DNA from: Choanephora cucurbitarum
Taxonomy: Eukaryota > Mucoromycota > Mucoromycetes > Mucorales > Choanephoraceae
Direction: 5' to 3'
Length of the DNA: 10,868 nt
NCBI GenBank assembly: GCA_025331435.1
Contig: JAIWNI010000334.1
Location: 1-10,868, forward strand
Within the stretch, counting starts at the first letter, position 1, and each line of letters starts with the position of its first letter. Positions 1 to 8,615 of the stretch are shown here, one piece after another. A model generated the notes under the pieces. That model was not told where the DNA came from. It saw only the letters and a list, made by a program, of their open reading frames with translations, and did not search any database. Made by a program: the position numbers and the translations under genes.

Positions 1-1897
1 GGTTTGTCGCCAACCTTCAATACGGTTTGCATTCGCTTTAAGCTCTTTCTTTTTGGTAGCTTCATCTGCAAATACAGGGCCACATCCCAAATTGGCTTCT
101 TGCAGTTTCCAACCGATGTTTGTCTGTCCATATACTTCTTCTTCATAAACAGCGGCCAATCGAACAAATCGAAGGACATAATCTTGAAACTTAGCCCGAA
201 TAGAAGTTTCACCATAATGTGCATGGATAGCTGTCATGACCTCTTGCATGAATTCAGCATCGCTATCTCGCTCATTTTGAGAAGGTGTTGGTGGAGCCTG
301 GTCTGAATCAAGGGCCGATCGATTTGTAATAGAAAGGCCCGCTATCCCTTCATCTGCTGTTGCAATCGATTGTTTTCGGGTTGTTGCTATTGGAGTGGAG
401 GTAGTTTGGTTGGGCTCCATGAGATCGCTAACAGTAATCTTGCCTGTACTGATATTACATAAAACATCCCACCAGCTAGTATGCTCTTCGTATGTAGGAT
501 TTGTTACACCTGCAATAAAGCCAGGGCTGTCAATTGAGTACTAAAAGGTTAACCAGTCTGAATAAACCAAAATCAAAACACTTACCACTTCAGCAAGTCA
601 TCCACACTAGTCAAATTTGTATAGGGAAAAGCTCGTTCTGTAAATCCTTTCAAGACGGTACCACAACCTGAGCCTAAAGCACAGGCAGCCAATACATAGT
701 TAGCAACCTCACCTGAAGGATGGCCATAGCCCAGAAACACAATGCGCTTTTGAGTCAACAAAGCATTCAATAGGATCATGATTGGATGTGTGAATGGGCC
801 GCTGCTGTCTAGATGAGGATGATGTGGATTCGGATATCCTGGATGGTTTGGACTTGGTGTAAACTTATTAATCAACTTGATGACTGAAAACTATAGAATG
901 AAATGCATCAATGCAGATTTCTTTTCCTCTTTCTATTGCTCTTTTCTCCTTACATCGCCTACTTCTTCAGGATTGACCGTCAGAGGAATTTTGATAGGCA
1001 GCTTAATGCCTTCGTAATTGATCTTGGTTTCAAAGAAATGACGATCTTTGCTGAAAACTGGAATCTTTTCTCTGACATTGCCCGAAGCTATATCGATGTA
1101 AGTGCCTCTTCTCATTCTGTTTGCTATTTCAAAAGCCTCTGTTAAGCTACTGTCTTCTGTTTCACTAGTAGCACTAGTAGGTTCTTCATCCATAAACATT
1201 TCTTCAAACATGGTTTTGTTATCGGATGCTCTAAGAATTTGACGCTCATGCCAAGTGAATTTAGGCATTCGAGATAGATCCATTGAATTGACTGCTCGAT
1301 AAAGTGACTCTAAAATCTCAATAGAAGGCTTTTCAAAGTATTTTTCCATTGCTAGTAGCAGTACTGGCTATATACATGAAATACATTTAATTTGATTTTA
1401 TTCTATGCAAATGAATCAATTACCTTATAAATATGGAGATATTGATGGTGAGTACAAATAGCCATTGCCTTAACACGAGCACCTCTTATGATTAGAAAAA
1501 AAGACACGGGGTTATTGTTTCTGTACTTGCTATGTATATTGATCACAAAAATGGGTACCTTCTTGCGGTAGCATCATGCTTTGTTCTGACTAAATTGAGG
1601 ACATAAAGCAATGGCTTGTTGTCCGAGTCTGCAATCTTTGGCTGCTGATCAGGATCAGGTATCATCTGGTTCAAGCAAAAGATAGTCCAATCTTCAGCTC
1701 TGAGATGAGCACCATCAGGTAACATCAATTCCGATAAAACGCTAAAGTCAGAGTAAGTACATGTAGGTTGTTTATTTATATGAACCTTACTGCTCATCTG
1801 TACCAGTCTCATCTGGATATTGATAAGTGAGGCTGGCACCTTTGTCAATATCAAATTCTGCCAAAAGTATATACTGAACGTGATCATTGTTGACCAT
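1..1897 (-). CDS. AFI1: Afi1/MesA-like DENN-domain protein, 5' six exons, partial
   Basis: I read six in-frame exons on the minus strand: 1897-1791, 1741-1559, 1484-1424, 1367-954, 890-586 and 526-1. They total 532 codons with no stop, so the gene continues beyond base 1. All introns are GT-AG and 49-74 bp long. The ATG at 1897 is followed by the Afi1 N-terminal pattern ([20 protein letters not shown], then [20 protein letters not shown] at the exon 1/2 join, then [18 protein letters not shown]). Exon 5 carries the DENN/SPA (stabilisation of polarity axis) core, including [20 protein letters not shown] and [20 protein letters not shown]. Exon 6 opens with [10 protein letters not shown] and holds a Ser/Thr/Gln-rich insert before a conserved helical stretch. 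In yeast Afi1 is an Arf3-interacting polarity factor, and Aspergillus MesA is related; the same role here is inferred. Intron 5 needs the acceptor at 527-528, because the closer CTTTTAG acceptor leads to a stop. The donor of intron 2 (GTACCC) is weak. The family call is firm; the exact splice sites are my reading. Confidence 0.85.
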
Positions 1898-1961
1898 TGT
1901 TAGGCTATAGATTACAAAAAGAAAAAGGAATAATATACAAGATCGCCAATAATTTATGATA

Positions 1962-2252
1962 ATCCATTAAGCGGAGTTACTACACTATTGATTAATTGCT
2001 CAATAAAATAACATCAATGCACCTGAAATGAAAGGGTGACATTAATGCAGAGAGGTAGTACATAGTACATTGTTCAATGGATCAACATCAATGTATTTGA
2101 AATGGCGAGATGACATTAATGCAATAAGAGATACACGGGTCGCTTTTTAATAAAACATCATCAGTTTATTTGAAATGATGAGGTGAGATTAATGCATTAG
2201 AAATAATGAGATGACGTTAATACAAATGAGAAGTACACGATCCATTGAGCGG
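1962..2252. repeat. 13-bp near-identical motif bracketing the promoter minisatellite
   Basis: The motif ATCCATTRAGCGG occurs at 1962-1974 (R=A) and 2240-2252 (R=G), in the same orientation, on either side of the 25-bp-core repeats. Part of it (TCAATGGAT, the reverse complement of ATCCATTGA) also lies inside the array at 2074-2082. A regulatory or recombination-site role is possible but unproven. The placement immediately upstream of the TATA box of the Crypton-like gene is directly visible. Confidence 0.55.
1996..2225. repeat. Degenerate minisatellite with four 25-bp cores in the divergent intergenic region
   Basis: Four copies of a 25-bp core of the form GAAATGRNGRGRTGACATTAATGCA lie at 2025-2049, 2099-2123, 2172-2196 and 2200-2224. 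The first three belong to longer units of about 70-74 bp that also share an ACATCA-containing left part (ACATCA at 2011, 2085 and 2155). The last copy is a local partial duplication with a 28-bp period. The array fills most of the gap between the start of the DENN gene at 1897 and the TATA box at 2262. It may hold upstream activating sites for either gene, or binding sites for the element-encoded protein. Confidence 0.7.
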
Positions 2253-2261
2253 TTCAAAAAG

Positions 2262-2269
2262 TATATAAA
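2262..2269 (+). promoter_or_regulatory. TATA box of the Crypton-like gene
   Basis: A perfect TATATAAA sits 71 bp upstream of the proposed ATG at 2340. That spacing fits a Pol II start site around 2290-2300 followed by a short 5' leader. It supports the 16-nt first coding exon proposed for the downstream gene. Confidence 0.6.
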
Positions 2270-2339
2270 GTCTTAAAGTTTTGATCAGAAGCTGTCAAAT
2301 ATCATACTTTAACAGCACTTCTTATTGCCAATTGACAAA

Positions 2340-5077
2340 ATGACTAGACCTAGCAGTACTGTATTCTCTTTTTATTTTTGATCGAATCATTTAAGGGCTG
2401 ACATGTAAACTATTTAACGAAACTTAGACAACAGAAACCAAATCAGACAACCCTATGCCTCTAGCAGTACTTTTCGTGACGATCAACAGCACTTTGCTCC
2501 TTTGCCAACTGTCCAAACTGATTATGCTCAAACTATGAATCAACATTATGCATATGCTCAAGGTGTTGTAGCTGCTGCACAAGACACTGCAGAAAAAGCC
2601 AGAAACAACAGACCCAAGAATACCATCAAGTCTTATGAGTCAAAGAAAAAGGAATTTTTGAGATGGTGTCATACCCACTGTCCTCCTGGCCCCTTGAATG
2701 AAATCGTCGATGACAGAAAGTTGCATTTCTTTTTGTTGACTCAGGTACTTCATATATACAATAAGCTTCACTCAATTAGTTTCTCACTCGGCTTAAATAT
2801 AGGTTGTCAATCGAGAATACGAAAAGTAAGTAAGATTACAGCTTATACTCACCAAACATCCTAATGTGTCTCTCTAAAATAGGAAGGGAACAAAGAGAAG
2901 TAGATCTTTGGAAAGCTCTGGAGAAGCTCCTGCTGTTTCTCAAGATACAACCACCTTGTTACCCTCTGACTCTGATCTTGTTCATTCGGAAGAGATTGCA
3001 ACTACAGCCTTTGAAAACGATGAATTAGCTCTTGAAATGCAAAGCCGTGTAGTCATAGGTGCCCCTAATAGACGTGTCGGTCTTGCTACAGTCAAGATGT
3101 ACATTGCTGCCGTAGTTGACTTGTACAACGAACAAGCACTTGCCGACCCCCATAGTCATCGCCCTCATCCTCGTGGTAAGCTTGTAGAAGCGCTTTTGCG
3201 TCTTCTTGAATGCGAACAGCAAAAGCATCGTCGGGAAAACTATGTCGACCGTGGTGTTGGTACCGTTGCTGATGGTTATTCTACCACTGCTGAAATGGAA
3301 AAGCTCGTTCAATACTATTTTGAGAAGAATACTCAAGAGGATCTTCGTAACGGCGTTACTTTTCTTTTGCAGCATTATGGCTTGCTTCGTGGCGAAAGTC
3401 TTCGTATGATAGAGTTTCCTGATCTTCAATCCATGTTACTCGAAAATGAAGGCATCACACCTTATTATGCTTTGGTTATGGTCTTAGAGCAAAGAAAAAC
3501 CAACCAGGAAGGCCGTTTGGAATTCGCTGCTTGTCTTCGCAACAAAAATGTTCGCATCTGTGCCCAAATGATGCTTTCATTCTACCTTTTCTCCAGATGG
3601 CATGTTCATGCTGAACCCTTTCCAGAGTTCAATGAAAATAGAGACTGGTTTGACATCAAGTTGACGCGATCAAGACAAAGTTCTAAAAAGGCCATTTCCT
3701 ACGATCACCACTTGCGCTCTATCAAGGATGCTTTCAAGGCTGTGGGTCTCCATAGTAAAGCAAAGACTCATGCAATGAGAGGGTCTGGCTCACGAATGGC
3801 GGAAATGCTTGGAACTAGTGAAGCGGCTATCCGTCGTTTAGGTCGTTGGAACAACTCTGCTTTGACAAACAATTATTTGGCCCACTTGCCAAGAGAGGCT
3901 CTCAGAACTCTGGCTGGCTTCACCTCTGAGGCAGGACAATTCTATTTGGTTCGTGCTACCATCGCTCCCTCTGAAGACTTGTGCAAGAAGGTGTACCCAT
4001 ATGTTGATGGCTGGCTTGATAGATTAGCAAAGGGTGAGGTAGCCGAATCATCAACTACTGCTGATGGCTTCCTGCAGCTTCTCGTGCAATTGCGCACAGT
4101 CTTTCTTCAAGACTCTGTAGTGATGAAAAAGGTGTTTCCTAATCACTTTCTTTGGAATGATCCTCTTTTTCAAGACGAATTGTATTTGCAGTTTGAAAGG
4201 TAAATAATTTCACCTTAGTTTCTTTGCTTGATATATTAATCTTTTCTTACTTTAGTCAATTGAACGCTGCATTGGAAACGACCGAAGAGCCTGCAGATCT
4301 TTTATTAAGACGAGCAATGCCTCAGGTGAAAACTCATCTTCAAGATTTGAAAAACCAAACCTCTGTCTTGGCATCGCAAGTACAATCACTCACAACATTA
4401 GTACAAGGCTTCCAAGCATTTCCCGCAGCAGTATTCCAACAGCTTGAGCCCTTCCTGCAAGTAAACACTCAAGCTCATTCAATGATGCAACAGTGGAACA
4501 GAATTGTCAGTGAAGGTGCCACCCTCAATGTTCACTTAAATATACAAGAGCTTTCTCAAGAAGCAGAACTGTCCATCACATCACTTTCTTCGAACATCAC
4601 AATACCATCTACTACCTCCAATCCCCCGTCCTTCAAACCGAGTCCTCCCCCTCAACTCCCATATCAAGCTCTGTAACCACTATGGCTCCTCAACCAACTC
4701 AAACTGCTCCAGCCTCTCATTCAGTACAAACTGCTCCTGTCCCCTCCGGCTCTTTAGAGCTCAACATCAAAGCATTTAGAAGTGTCAAAACTTTGTCTGC
4801 TCTTTGGCGTCTCTGGTTTGACGGCCTTCCAGGTCATCACCACATCTGCAAGCTTGACGAAGTGTATGGCGTAAAAAGTTGGAGAGGAACATCCAGCGAT
4901 TCAAAGTTCTACCAACGTAGACATAACATCATTATAAGAATTGAACGCTTTATACAATCAACCAATTATACTAAAGATCAAGCCTTACAGATTTTAGATC
5001 AAAAGAGAACTCGCAGCAATGGTACCTCCTTGTCCCTCCACTATATATCTGAACATCTTGATGAATTCTTCGCCTAG
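2340..5077 (+). CDS. Crypton/Ndc10-type tyrosine recombinase with GCR1_C-like domain (one frameshift)
   Basis: Five exons are read: 2340-2355, 2428-2744, 2803-2825, 2883-4199 and 4256-5077, with GT-AG introns of 56-72 bp. If one base is missing from the C run at 4647-4651, they give about 831 residues ending at TAG 5075-5077. Residues about 65-250 form an N-terminal helical region (KNTIKSYESKKKEFLRWC and later VGLATVKMYIAAVVDLY) like a SAM/core-binding fold. The catalytic domain shows R288 (LLRGES), K324 (EQRKTN), H415-x-x-R418 (KTHAMRG), W441 (LGRWNN) and Y450 (NNYLAHLP). Nine residues separate W and Y, as in tyrosine recombinases. Exon 5 adds a coiled-coil-like stretch, a Ser/Thr/Pro/Gln-rich linker and a GCR1_C-like domain (LWRLWFDG, VKSWRG, then a basic helix). 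This order (recombinase/NDC10_II-like then GCR1_C) is that of fungal Cryptons and their Ndc10-like relatives. The gene either mobilises the element by site-specific recombination or is a host gene derived from one. Exon 1 is the least certain part. Confidence 0.75.
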
Positions 5078-5177
5078 CAGAACTGGTCTTAAACGTGGCT
5101 ATCTAGGCAAAAAACCATAAACTTATGTTTATCAAAAAAGCTCAACGACATTTATCTTTTATTACTAAAAGCACTTG

Positions 5178-5183
5178 AATAAA
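5178..5183 (+). promoter_or_regulatory. Candidate polyadenylation signal of the Crypton-like gene
   Basis: AATAAA lies 101 bp after the TAG at 5075-5077 in AT-rich sequence, followed by T-rich stretches. It is a reasonable 3' end for the recombinase transcript, though AATAAA is common by chance in such AT-rich DNA. Confidence 0.35.
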
Positions 5184-5695
5184 GTTTTATACTTCCAACG
5201 TATTCCAAATTTGATATGATTGCATATATGATATCTTCTTACTTATTTCTTAAACTGAGAAAAGGATCAATATACTCATATGTAGACGACTTGAATAGCA
5301 AATAACTGAATTTATTTGGTAAAGTGGTCACAAATAACTGCAGTTTGAAATGCTTGGGTTTCCTTAAAAAGGCTTTGTGTTCAATATTCCAGATAGAAAT
5401 TAACCAAATAATTATATCGAAATAATACACTTGACTTTTATCGATAATAGAATATGGATGGCTTTATTTATGGATTAATAAAAAATGATAAAAGGAATAA
5501 TGTTTTGTTCTTACTTTTTCTAGTTCTGGTAAATATACTTTGTTAGAAACCAAAGAAAGAAGAAAAAGAATTACAGTTATGTTATTTGTATTTATGAGAA
5601 AAAGAGTTATAAAAGTTATTACTGACATTGAAAGAGGAATTTCAAATAGTGAGATGAAATAAGAATAGATTTCAAGTTATAAGTTGAGTCGACTT

Positions 5696-5705
5696 AGCGG
5701 AGTTA
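5696..5705. repeat. AGCGGAGTTA, second copy of a 10-bp direct repeat flanking the Crypton-like gene
   Basis: The 10-mer AGCGGAGTTA occurs here and at 1970-1979 in the same orientation, 3.7 kb apart, outside both ends of the recombinase gene. Tyrosine-recombinase elements such as Cryptons insert through short identical sites that end up as direct repeats, so this pair is a candidate for the element boundaries. A match of this length could also be chance given the amount of flanking sequence compared. Confidence 0.35.
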
Positions 5706-5715
5706 TTTATATGGG

Positions 5716-5765
5716 CGACTTTTTTCGACTTTTTTCGACTTTTGTCGACTTTTGTCGACTTTTCA
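5716..5765. repeat. Decamer tandem repeat, unit CGACTTTTKT, five copies
   Basis: Five head-to-tail decamers begin at 5716, 5726, 5736, 5746 and 5756. Two read CGACTTTTTT, two read CGACTTTTGT, and the last diverges at its end (CGACTTTTCA). A related GTCGACT lies just upstream at 5689-5694. Ten bases is close to one helical turn, so the CGAC blocks sit on one face of the DNA. No coding frame explains it. Confidence 0.85.
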
Positions 5766-6007
5766 AATTTATAATTATTGTTTTATAAGTAGTTTTTTTA
5801 ATCTAAACAATTTTTACCAACTTTATTTGTTTCAAAGTTACAATGAGTGTTTTTGTTAATAATATAGGTTATAAAATACTGACCAATTCCTTGTTGGTAA
5901 GTTACTAATATAATTCAAGTGTTTAGAGTTTTTAGACAATTATATAAATAGATATAATTAAGAAAAATGAGTAAAAGAGGAAGAAATAGATTGTGCAAAA
6001 TATCAGC

Positions 6008-6030
6008 CTGAATTTATGGTAGAAATTCAG
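6008..6030. repeat. Perfect 8-bp inverted repeat
   Basis: CTGAATTT at 6008-6015 and AAATTCAG at 6023-6030 can pair with a 7-nt loop (ATGGTAG). It lies 20 bp from another small hairpin (6050-6066) in otherwise featureless DNA. Its role is unknown; it may be a remnant of a small mobile element end. Confidence 0.55.
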
Positions 6031-6049
6031 ACAGATTTCTTTTTGTTAC

Positions 6050-6066
6050 AATTTACAGTGTAAATT
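6050..6066. repeat. 7-bp inverted repeat with 3-nt loop
   Basis: AATTTAC at 6050-6056 and GTAAATT at 6060-6066 form a compact stem with loop AGT. It follows the 6008-6030 hairpin closely. Function unknown; small AT-rich stems of this size occur by chance. Confidence 0.45.
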
Positions 6067-6222
6067 ATTGGCTTGATTTGAGTGTGGTGATTTAAATATT
6101 CATAAATTGGGCGGTTCATAAATCATTATACAAAAGCAAATAAACGCCAAGTCCTTTACAAATATAAGTTTTATAGCTAGACTTTAGTCAAGAATAAATT
6201 AATCTCTATTTAATAATGATTT

Positions 6223-6254
6223 TGGGTCATATATATGCTAATCACATTGACCCA
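6223..6254. repeat. 7-bp inverted repeat TGGGTCA/TGACCCA
   Basis: TGGGTCA at 6223-6229 and TGACCCA at 6248-6254 pair across an 18-nt AT-rich spacer. It lies about 55 bp outside the proposed Helitron 3' end. The GC content of the arms makes it more notable than its AT-rich neighbours. Confidence 0.45.
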
Positions 6255-6308
6255 GCAATGAGGCATCGAGAGGCTTGACACCTGTGCAGGAAGGCTAAGT
6301 TAATAATA

Positions 6309-6336
6309 CTAGCCGTACAGCTTCGCTACGCTCAGC
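6309..6336 (-). other. Helitron-like 3' terminus: hairpin plus CTAG
   Basis: On the minus strand GCTGAGCGTAGCGAAGC (6336-6320) can fold with arms GCTGAGC and GCGAAGC around a GTA loop: five Watson-Crick pairs and a tandem G-A mismatch. Seven bases later comes CTAG (6312-6309), followed by T. A hairpin a few bases before a CTRR end is the Helitron 3' signature. The block is GC-richer than its surroundings. Confidence 0.5.
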
Positions 6337-8615
6337 AAGGCCTTGAAGAAAAAAACATTCTTTATCGCCCAAATTAGACTTGTTTCCTTCCAAGTAGCTA
6401 ATGATGCAATCGATAGCATCCTTCTGTCCTTGATTCAGTTTCTGGTAGTTTGATTCAAAAAGTTCAATTGCCTCCTCTGTGTCTAGTTGCTGAGCAGTTT
6501 GCACAAATGTGTTTGAAGAACCATTGCAATTTTGAAGAATACCTTGCCAGTTAAAGGAAGGTGAAGGCATATCAACAAAGTCTCGTAATGACATGTTGAG
6601 AGCCTCAAGTTCCTGGCTGATCAAAAACAAACCATAGTCTAAGGCAGGCTCTCCCAAATAAAAGGCTTCTATATCATCAAAAAAAGTGATTGGCTTGATC
6701 AGGAAAAAGTTGAAGAAGCACACGTTCTAAATCATCGCATAGCTCGAAACAGAACTTGTTCCAGATTGAGCTTTGTCTGGATACTTGGCCATACACCAAA
6801 GCAGTAAGAAAAAGAGAACGTAAGCTTGACCCAGTAGTAAACAGCACAGCTTCCGCGAAACAGTTCAACCATCCATAATCGATTTCGATGAGATTGAGTT
6901 GCAAACACGCTTCTTTAAAAGTAGAGCATAGCTTATCATCTACTGTCCTCAGTTCATCAAAAGAACGCATTCCTTTCCTTACTGTCAGAAGCAATCGAAG
7001 ATAGTAAGGCTCGCCACAAATTGGGTTGATGTAAAACATTCGACCAATTGCAAATTCTTTTTCTCTAGGCTTCCAGATTTTGTTCTTGCTGTCAAAAACA
7101 AAGTGCTCAGGGAACTCTTGATAGAGATAGCCTCGACCATCTGTATTTTGCTGGTTGTATTCAAACCATGCCATCAACATTGTCTTGCTATCTCTCAGCT
7201 TGTATCTAATTTCACTGTCACTGGCTTGGGGGGATCAAAATAGACGGTTTGTTTGTCTAGCAAATGAACAGGTAAGAGAATAACAGTTGGATCTTCTTCA
7301 TGAATAGGAAATTCAAAAAGGCGCCATACTGCTTCCGAAGGGCCAATGTACCGCGCTTGGAGATACTTTTCTACCTGATTCTTGTATCTACCAAAAATAT
7401 GTTTGTATTTGATTTCATGCAGAAATTCTTTTGTTTTGATATGGAATACACGGGCCACCAAATCAGGTCAATCTCTTGCTGTTTGGCCAGGTAGCAGTTC
7501 ATCAGTGATTTCTTTCCATCGTGGGTTGGCTTTAAAGGTGATGAAGAAGTTCTCAGACTCCAATTCCAACCAAGGTCACCCATGGGAAACAACAGAACAT
7601 AATGGAGAGGCATGTACAATGCGTGGTTTTGAGATATTCTCGTAAAGCCACCTTTAAAGAAATACGAATAACTCTTTCACTGCCCTTATACTCATTGCTA
7701 TTGGGTACAATTGCAGCAACTTCGTCTGATGAAGGCAAATTTTCCGTTCTGCGATCTAAGCCAGCCACCAATTGCAATGTGCCAGTGTCAGAAACAAAGA
7801 CTGCACTCTCGTCCGAATCAGCCTCAATTAGAAGCTCATACGCAGATTTATACATGGTCACGTATGGAATAAAAGTACTCAATTTTTCTAGAATAGATTT
7901 GCTAAGGTTATTGTTCTGACATTTTCTTAATTGTGCAACAAACAAAGGATCGTAAATATACAACTGTGCATATCTCGAATCGCTGACTGACTCATTCATT
8001 AATGGCCCTTGGGTATGATAAAGACATCCTTGAATCTGAAAAGGTGTGAAGTAATTCGATCCACCATTTGTGTTTCCTAATTGCACCTGTTCACATCGAA
8101 TTAGAGTGAATGCAAGAGCAGAATTATACTGTCTAATATTTTCATGAAACTCAACTCCAGTGTCTGTTAAGAGATACTGCAAATAATCAAATGGTCTTTT
8201 GATAAAATCAATTTTGACCCTTCCACCTCTACAGCATGACATCCAAACCTTTTCACCTTTTTTGGAGGTAGAAGGCAATTAGGCTAACCAATGCTTGGCT
8301 TTACAGTGCTGACAGATTTCATCCATCCTTCCTAACTCCAATGGCTTCATTCGATGAAGTTGAGAAATGTAAGCTGCTGGCAATTGCTTCTTACGTCCTC
8401 TTTTTCGAGAGTCATCATCTTCGTTTTCCTTTCTAACAGCAGCTTGTTTTTGGCGGATTTGACGAAAATATAACTATAAAGCAGTGATTAGTCAGCTGCC
8501 TGCATAATACAGTGATCTTGAGACTTACTCTGCAACCATCGCAGGTCTTGTAGCTTGAATTGGCAATTGTCTTGTAACAGCGAGAGCATACTTGCACTTG
8601 ATTTTCGACTGACAT
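6309..8615 (-). mobile_element. Decayed Helitron, 3' end proposed at 6309, 5' end not located
   Basis: The span covers the recognisable Helitron Rep-helicase coding remnants and the proposed 3' terminus (hairpin plus CTAG at 6309-6336). Helitrons transpose by rolling-circle replication, begin with TC, end with CTRR after a short hairpin, and insert between A and T without target duplication. Here CTAG is followed on the minus strand by T (complement of 6308), as expected. The 5' end must lie above 8615; a candidate at 8879 is discussed in the findings. The element cannot move itself, because its nuclease core and most of its helicase are gone. Confidence 0.65.
6309..8615 (-). pseudogene. Helitron Rep-PIF1 helicase pseudogene with stops, frameshifts and two internal deletions
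   Basis: Exon 1 (8615-8529) encodes a Cys-rich start with CSRC and CDGC pairs, followed by a 55-bp GT-AG intron (8528-8474). The downstream frame reads CQHCKAKHW, is cut by TAA at 8279-8281, then continues (VWMSCCRGGRVKID) to about 7645. There a one-base shift leads to YMPLHYVLLFPMGDLGW. Near 7560 the text jumps to FFITFKANPRWKEITDELL, so roughly a hundred residues usually found between these motifs are absent. A TGA at 7468-7470 precedes PDLVARVFH. Near 7385, HIFGR is joined directly to a later segment (YLQARYIGPSEAVWRLFEF), which deletes the HUH nuclease motif and catalytic tyrosines. Further shifts lie near 7205 and in the A run 6679-6685. The last part (QDFP-like YQEFPEHFVF, FAIGRM, YYLRLLLT, LNQGQKDAID) enters the PIF1 helicase and stops at FFLQG, where Walker A should begin. 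Family assignment is firm; the amount deleted is estimated from the known family order. Confidence 0.85.

Larger units (their letters stand above)
5184..6308. other. AT-rich gene-free stretch
   Basis: About 1.1 kb separates the recombinase gene from the Helitron remnant. The sequence is very AT-rich and in all frames I see only short open stretches without recognisable motifs. It holds a decamer tandem repeat (5716-5765), a 10-bp sequence also present at 1970-1979, and three small inverted repeats (6008-6030, 6050-6066, 6223-6254), listed separately. A 63-codon minus-strand open frame at 5239-5430 has no recognised motif and I do not call it a gene. Confidence 0.6.

Noticed and set aside
4..306. 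100-codon plus-strand open frame
   Set aside because: It is antisense to exon 6 of the DENN gene, whose frame is open to the window edge and carries the family pattern.
3025..3429. 134-codon minus-strand open frame
   Set aside because: It lies entirely inside the catalytic exon of the recombinase gene on the opposite strand and shows no motif of its own.
4628..4712. An extra intron that would reconcile the two frames of recombinase exon 5
   Set aside because: The donor and acceptor pairs tried (for example 4673/4712 and 4628/4668) either give the wrong phase or need very poor sites and a 40-bp intron; a one-base loss in the C run is simpler.
5239..5430. 63-codon minus-strand open frame
   Set aside because: Length is within chance, no recognised motif, and no promoter or splice context; kept only as a remark in the gene-free stretch.
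5716..5765. CRISPR-like array
   Set aside because: The units are directly adjacent decamers without spacers, so this is a simple tandem repeat.
7602..7919. 105-codon plus-strand open frame
   Set aside because: It mirrors the Helitron coding strand, which has recognisable family motifs on the minus strand.
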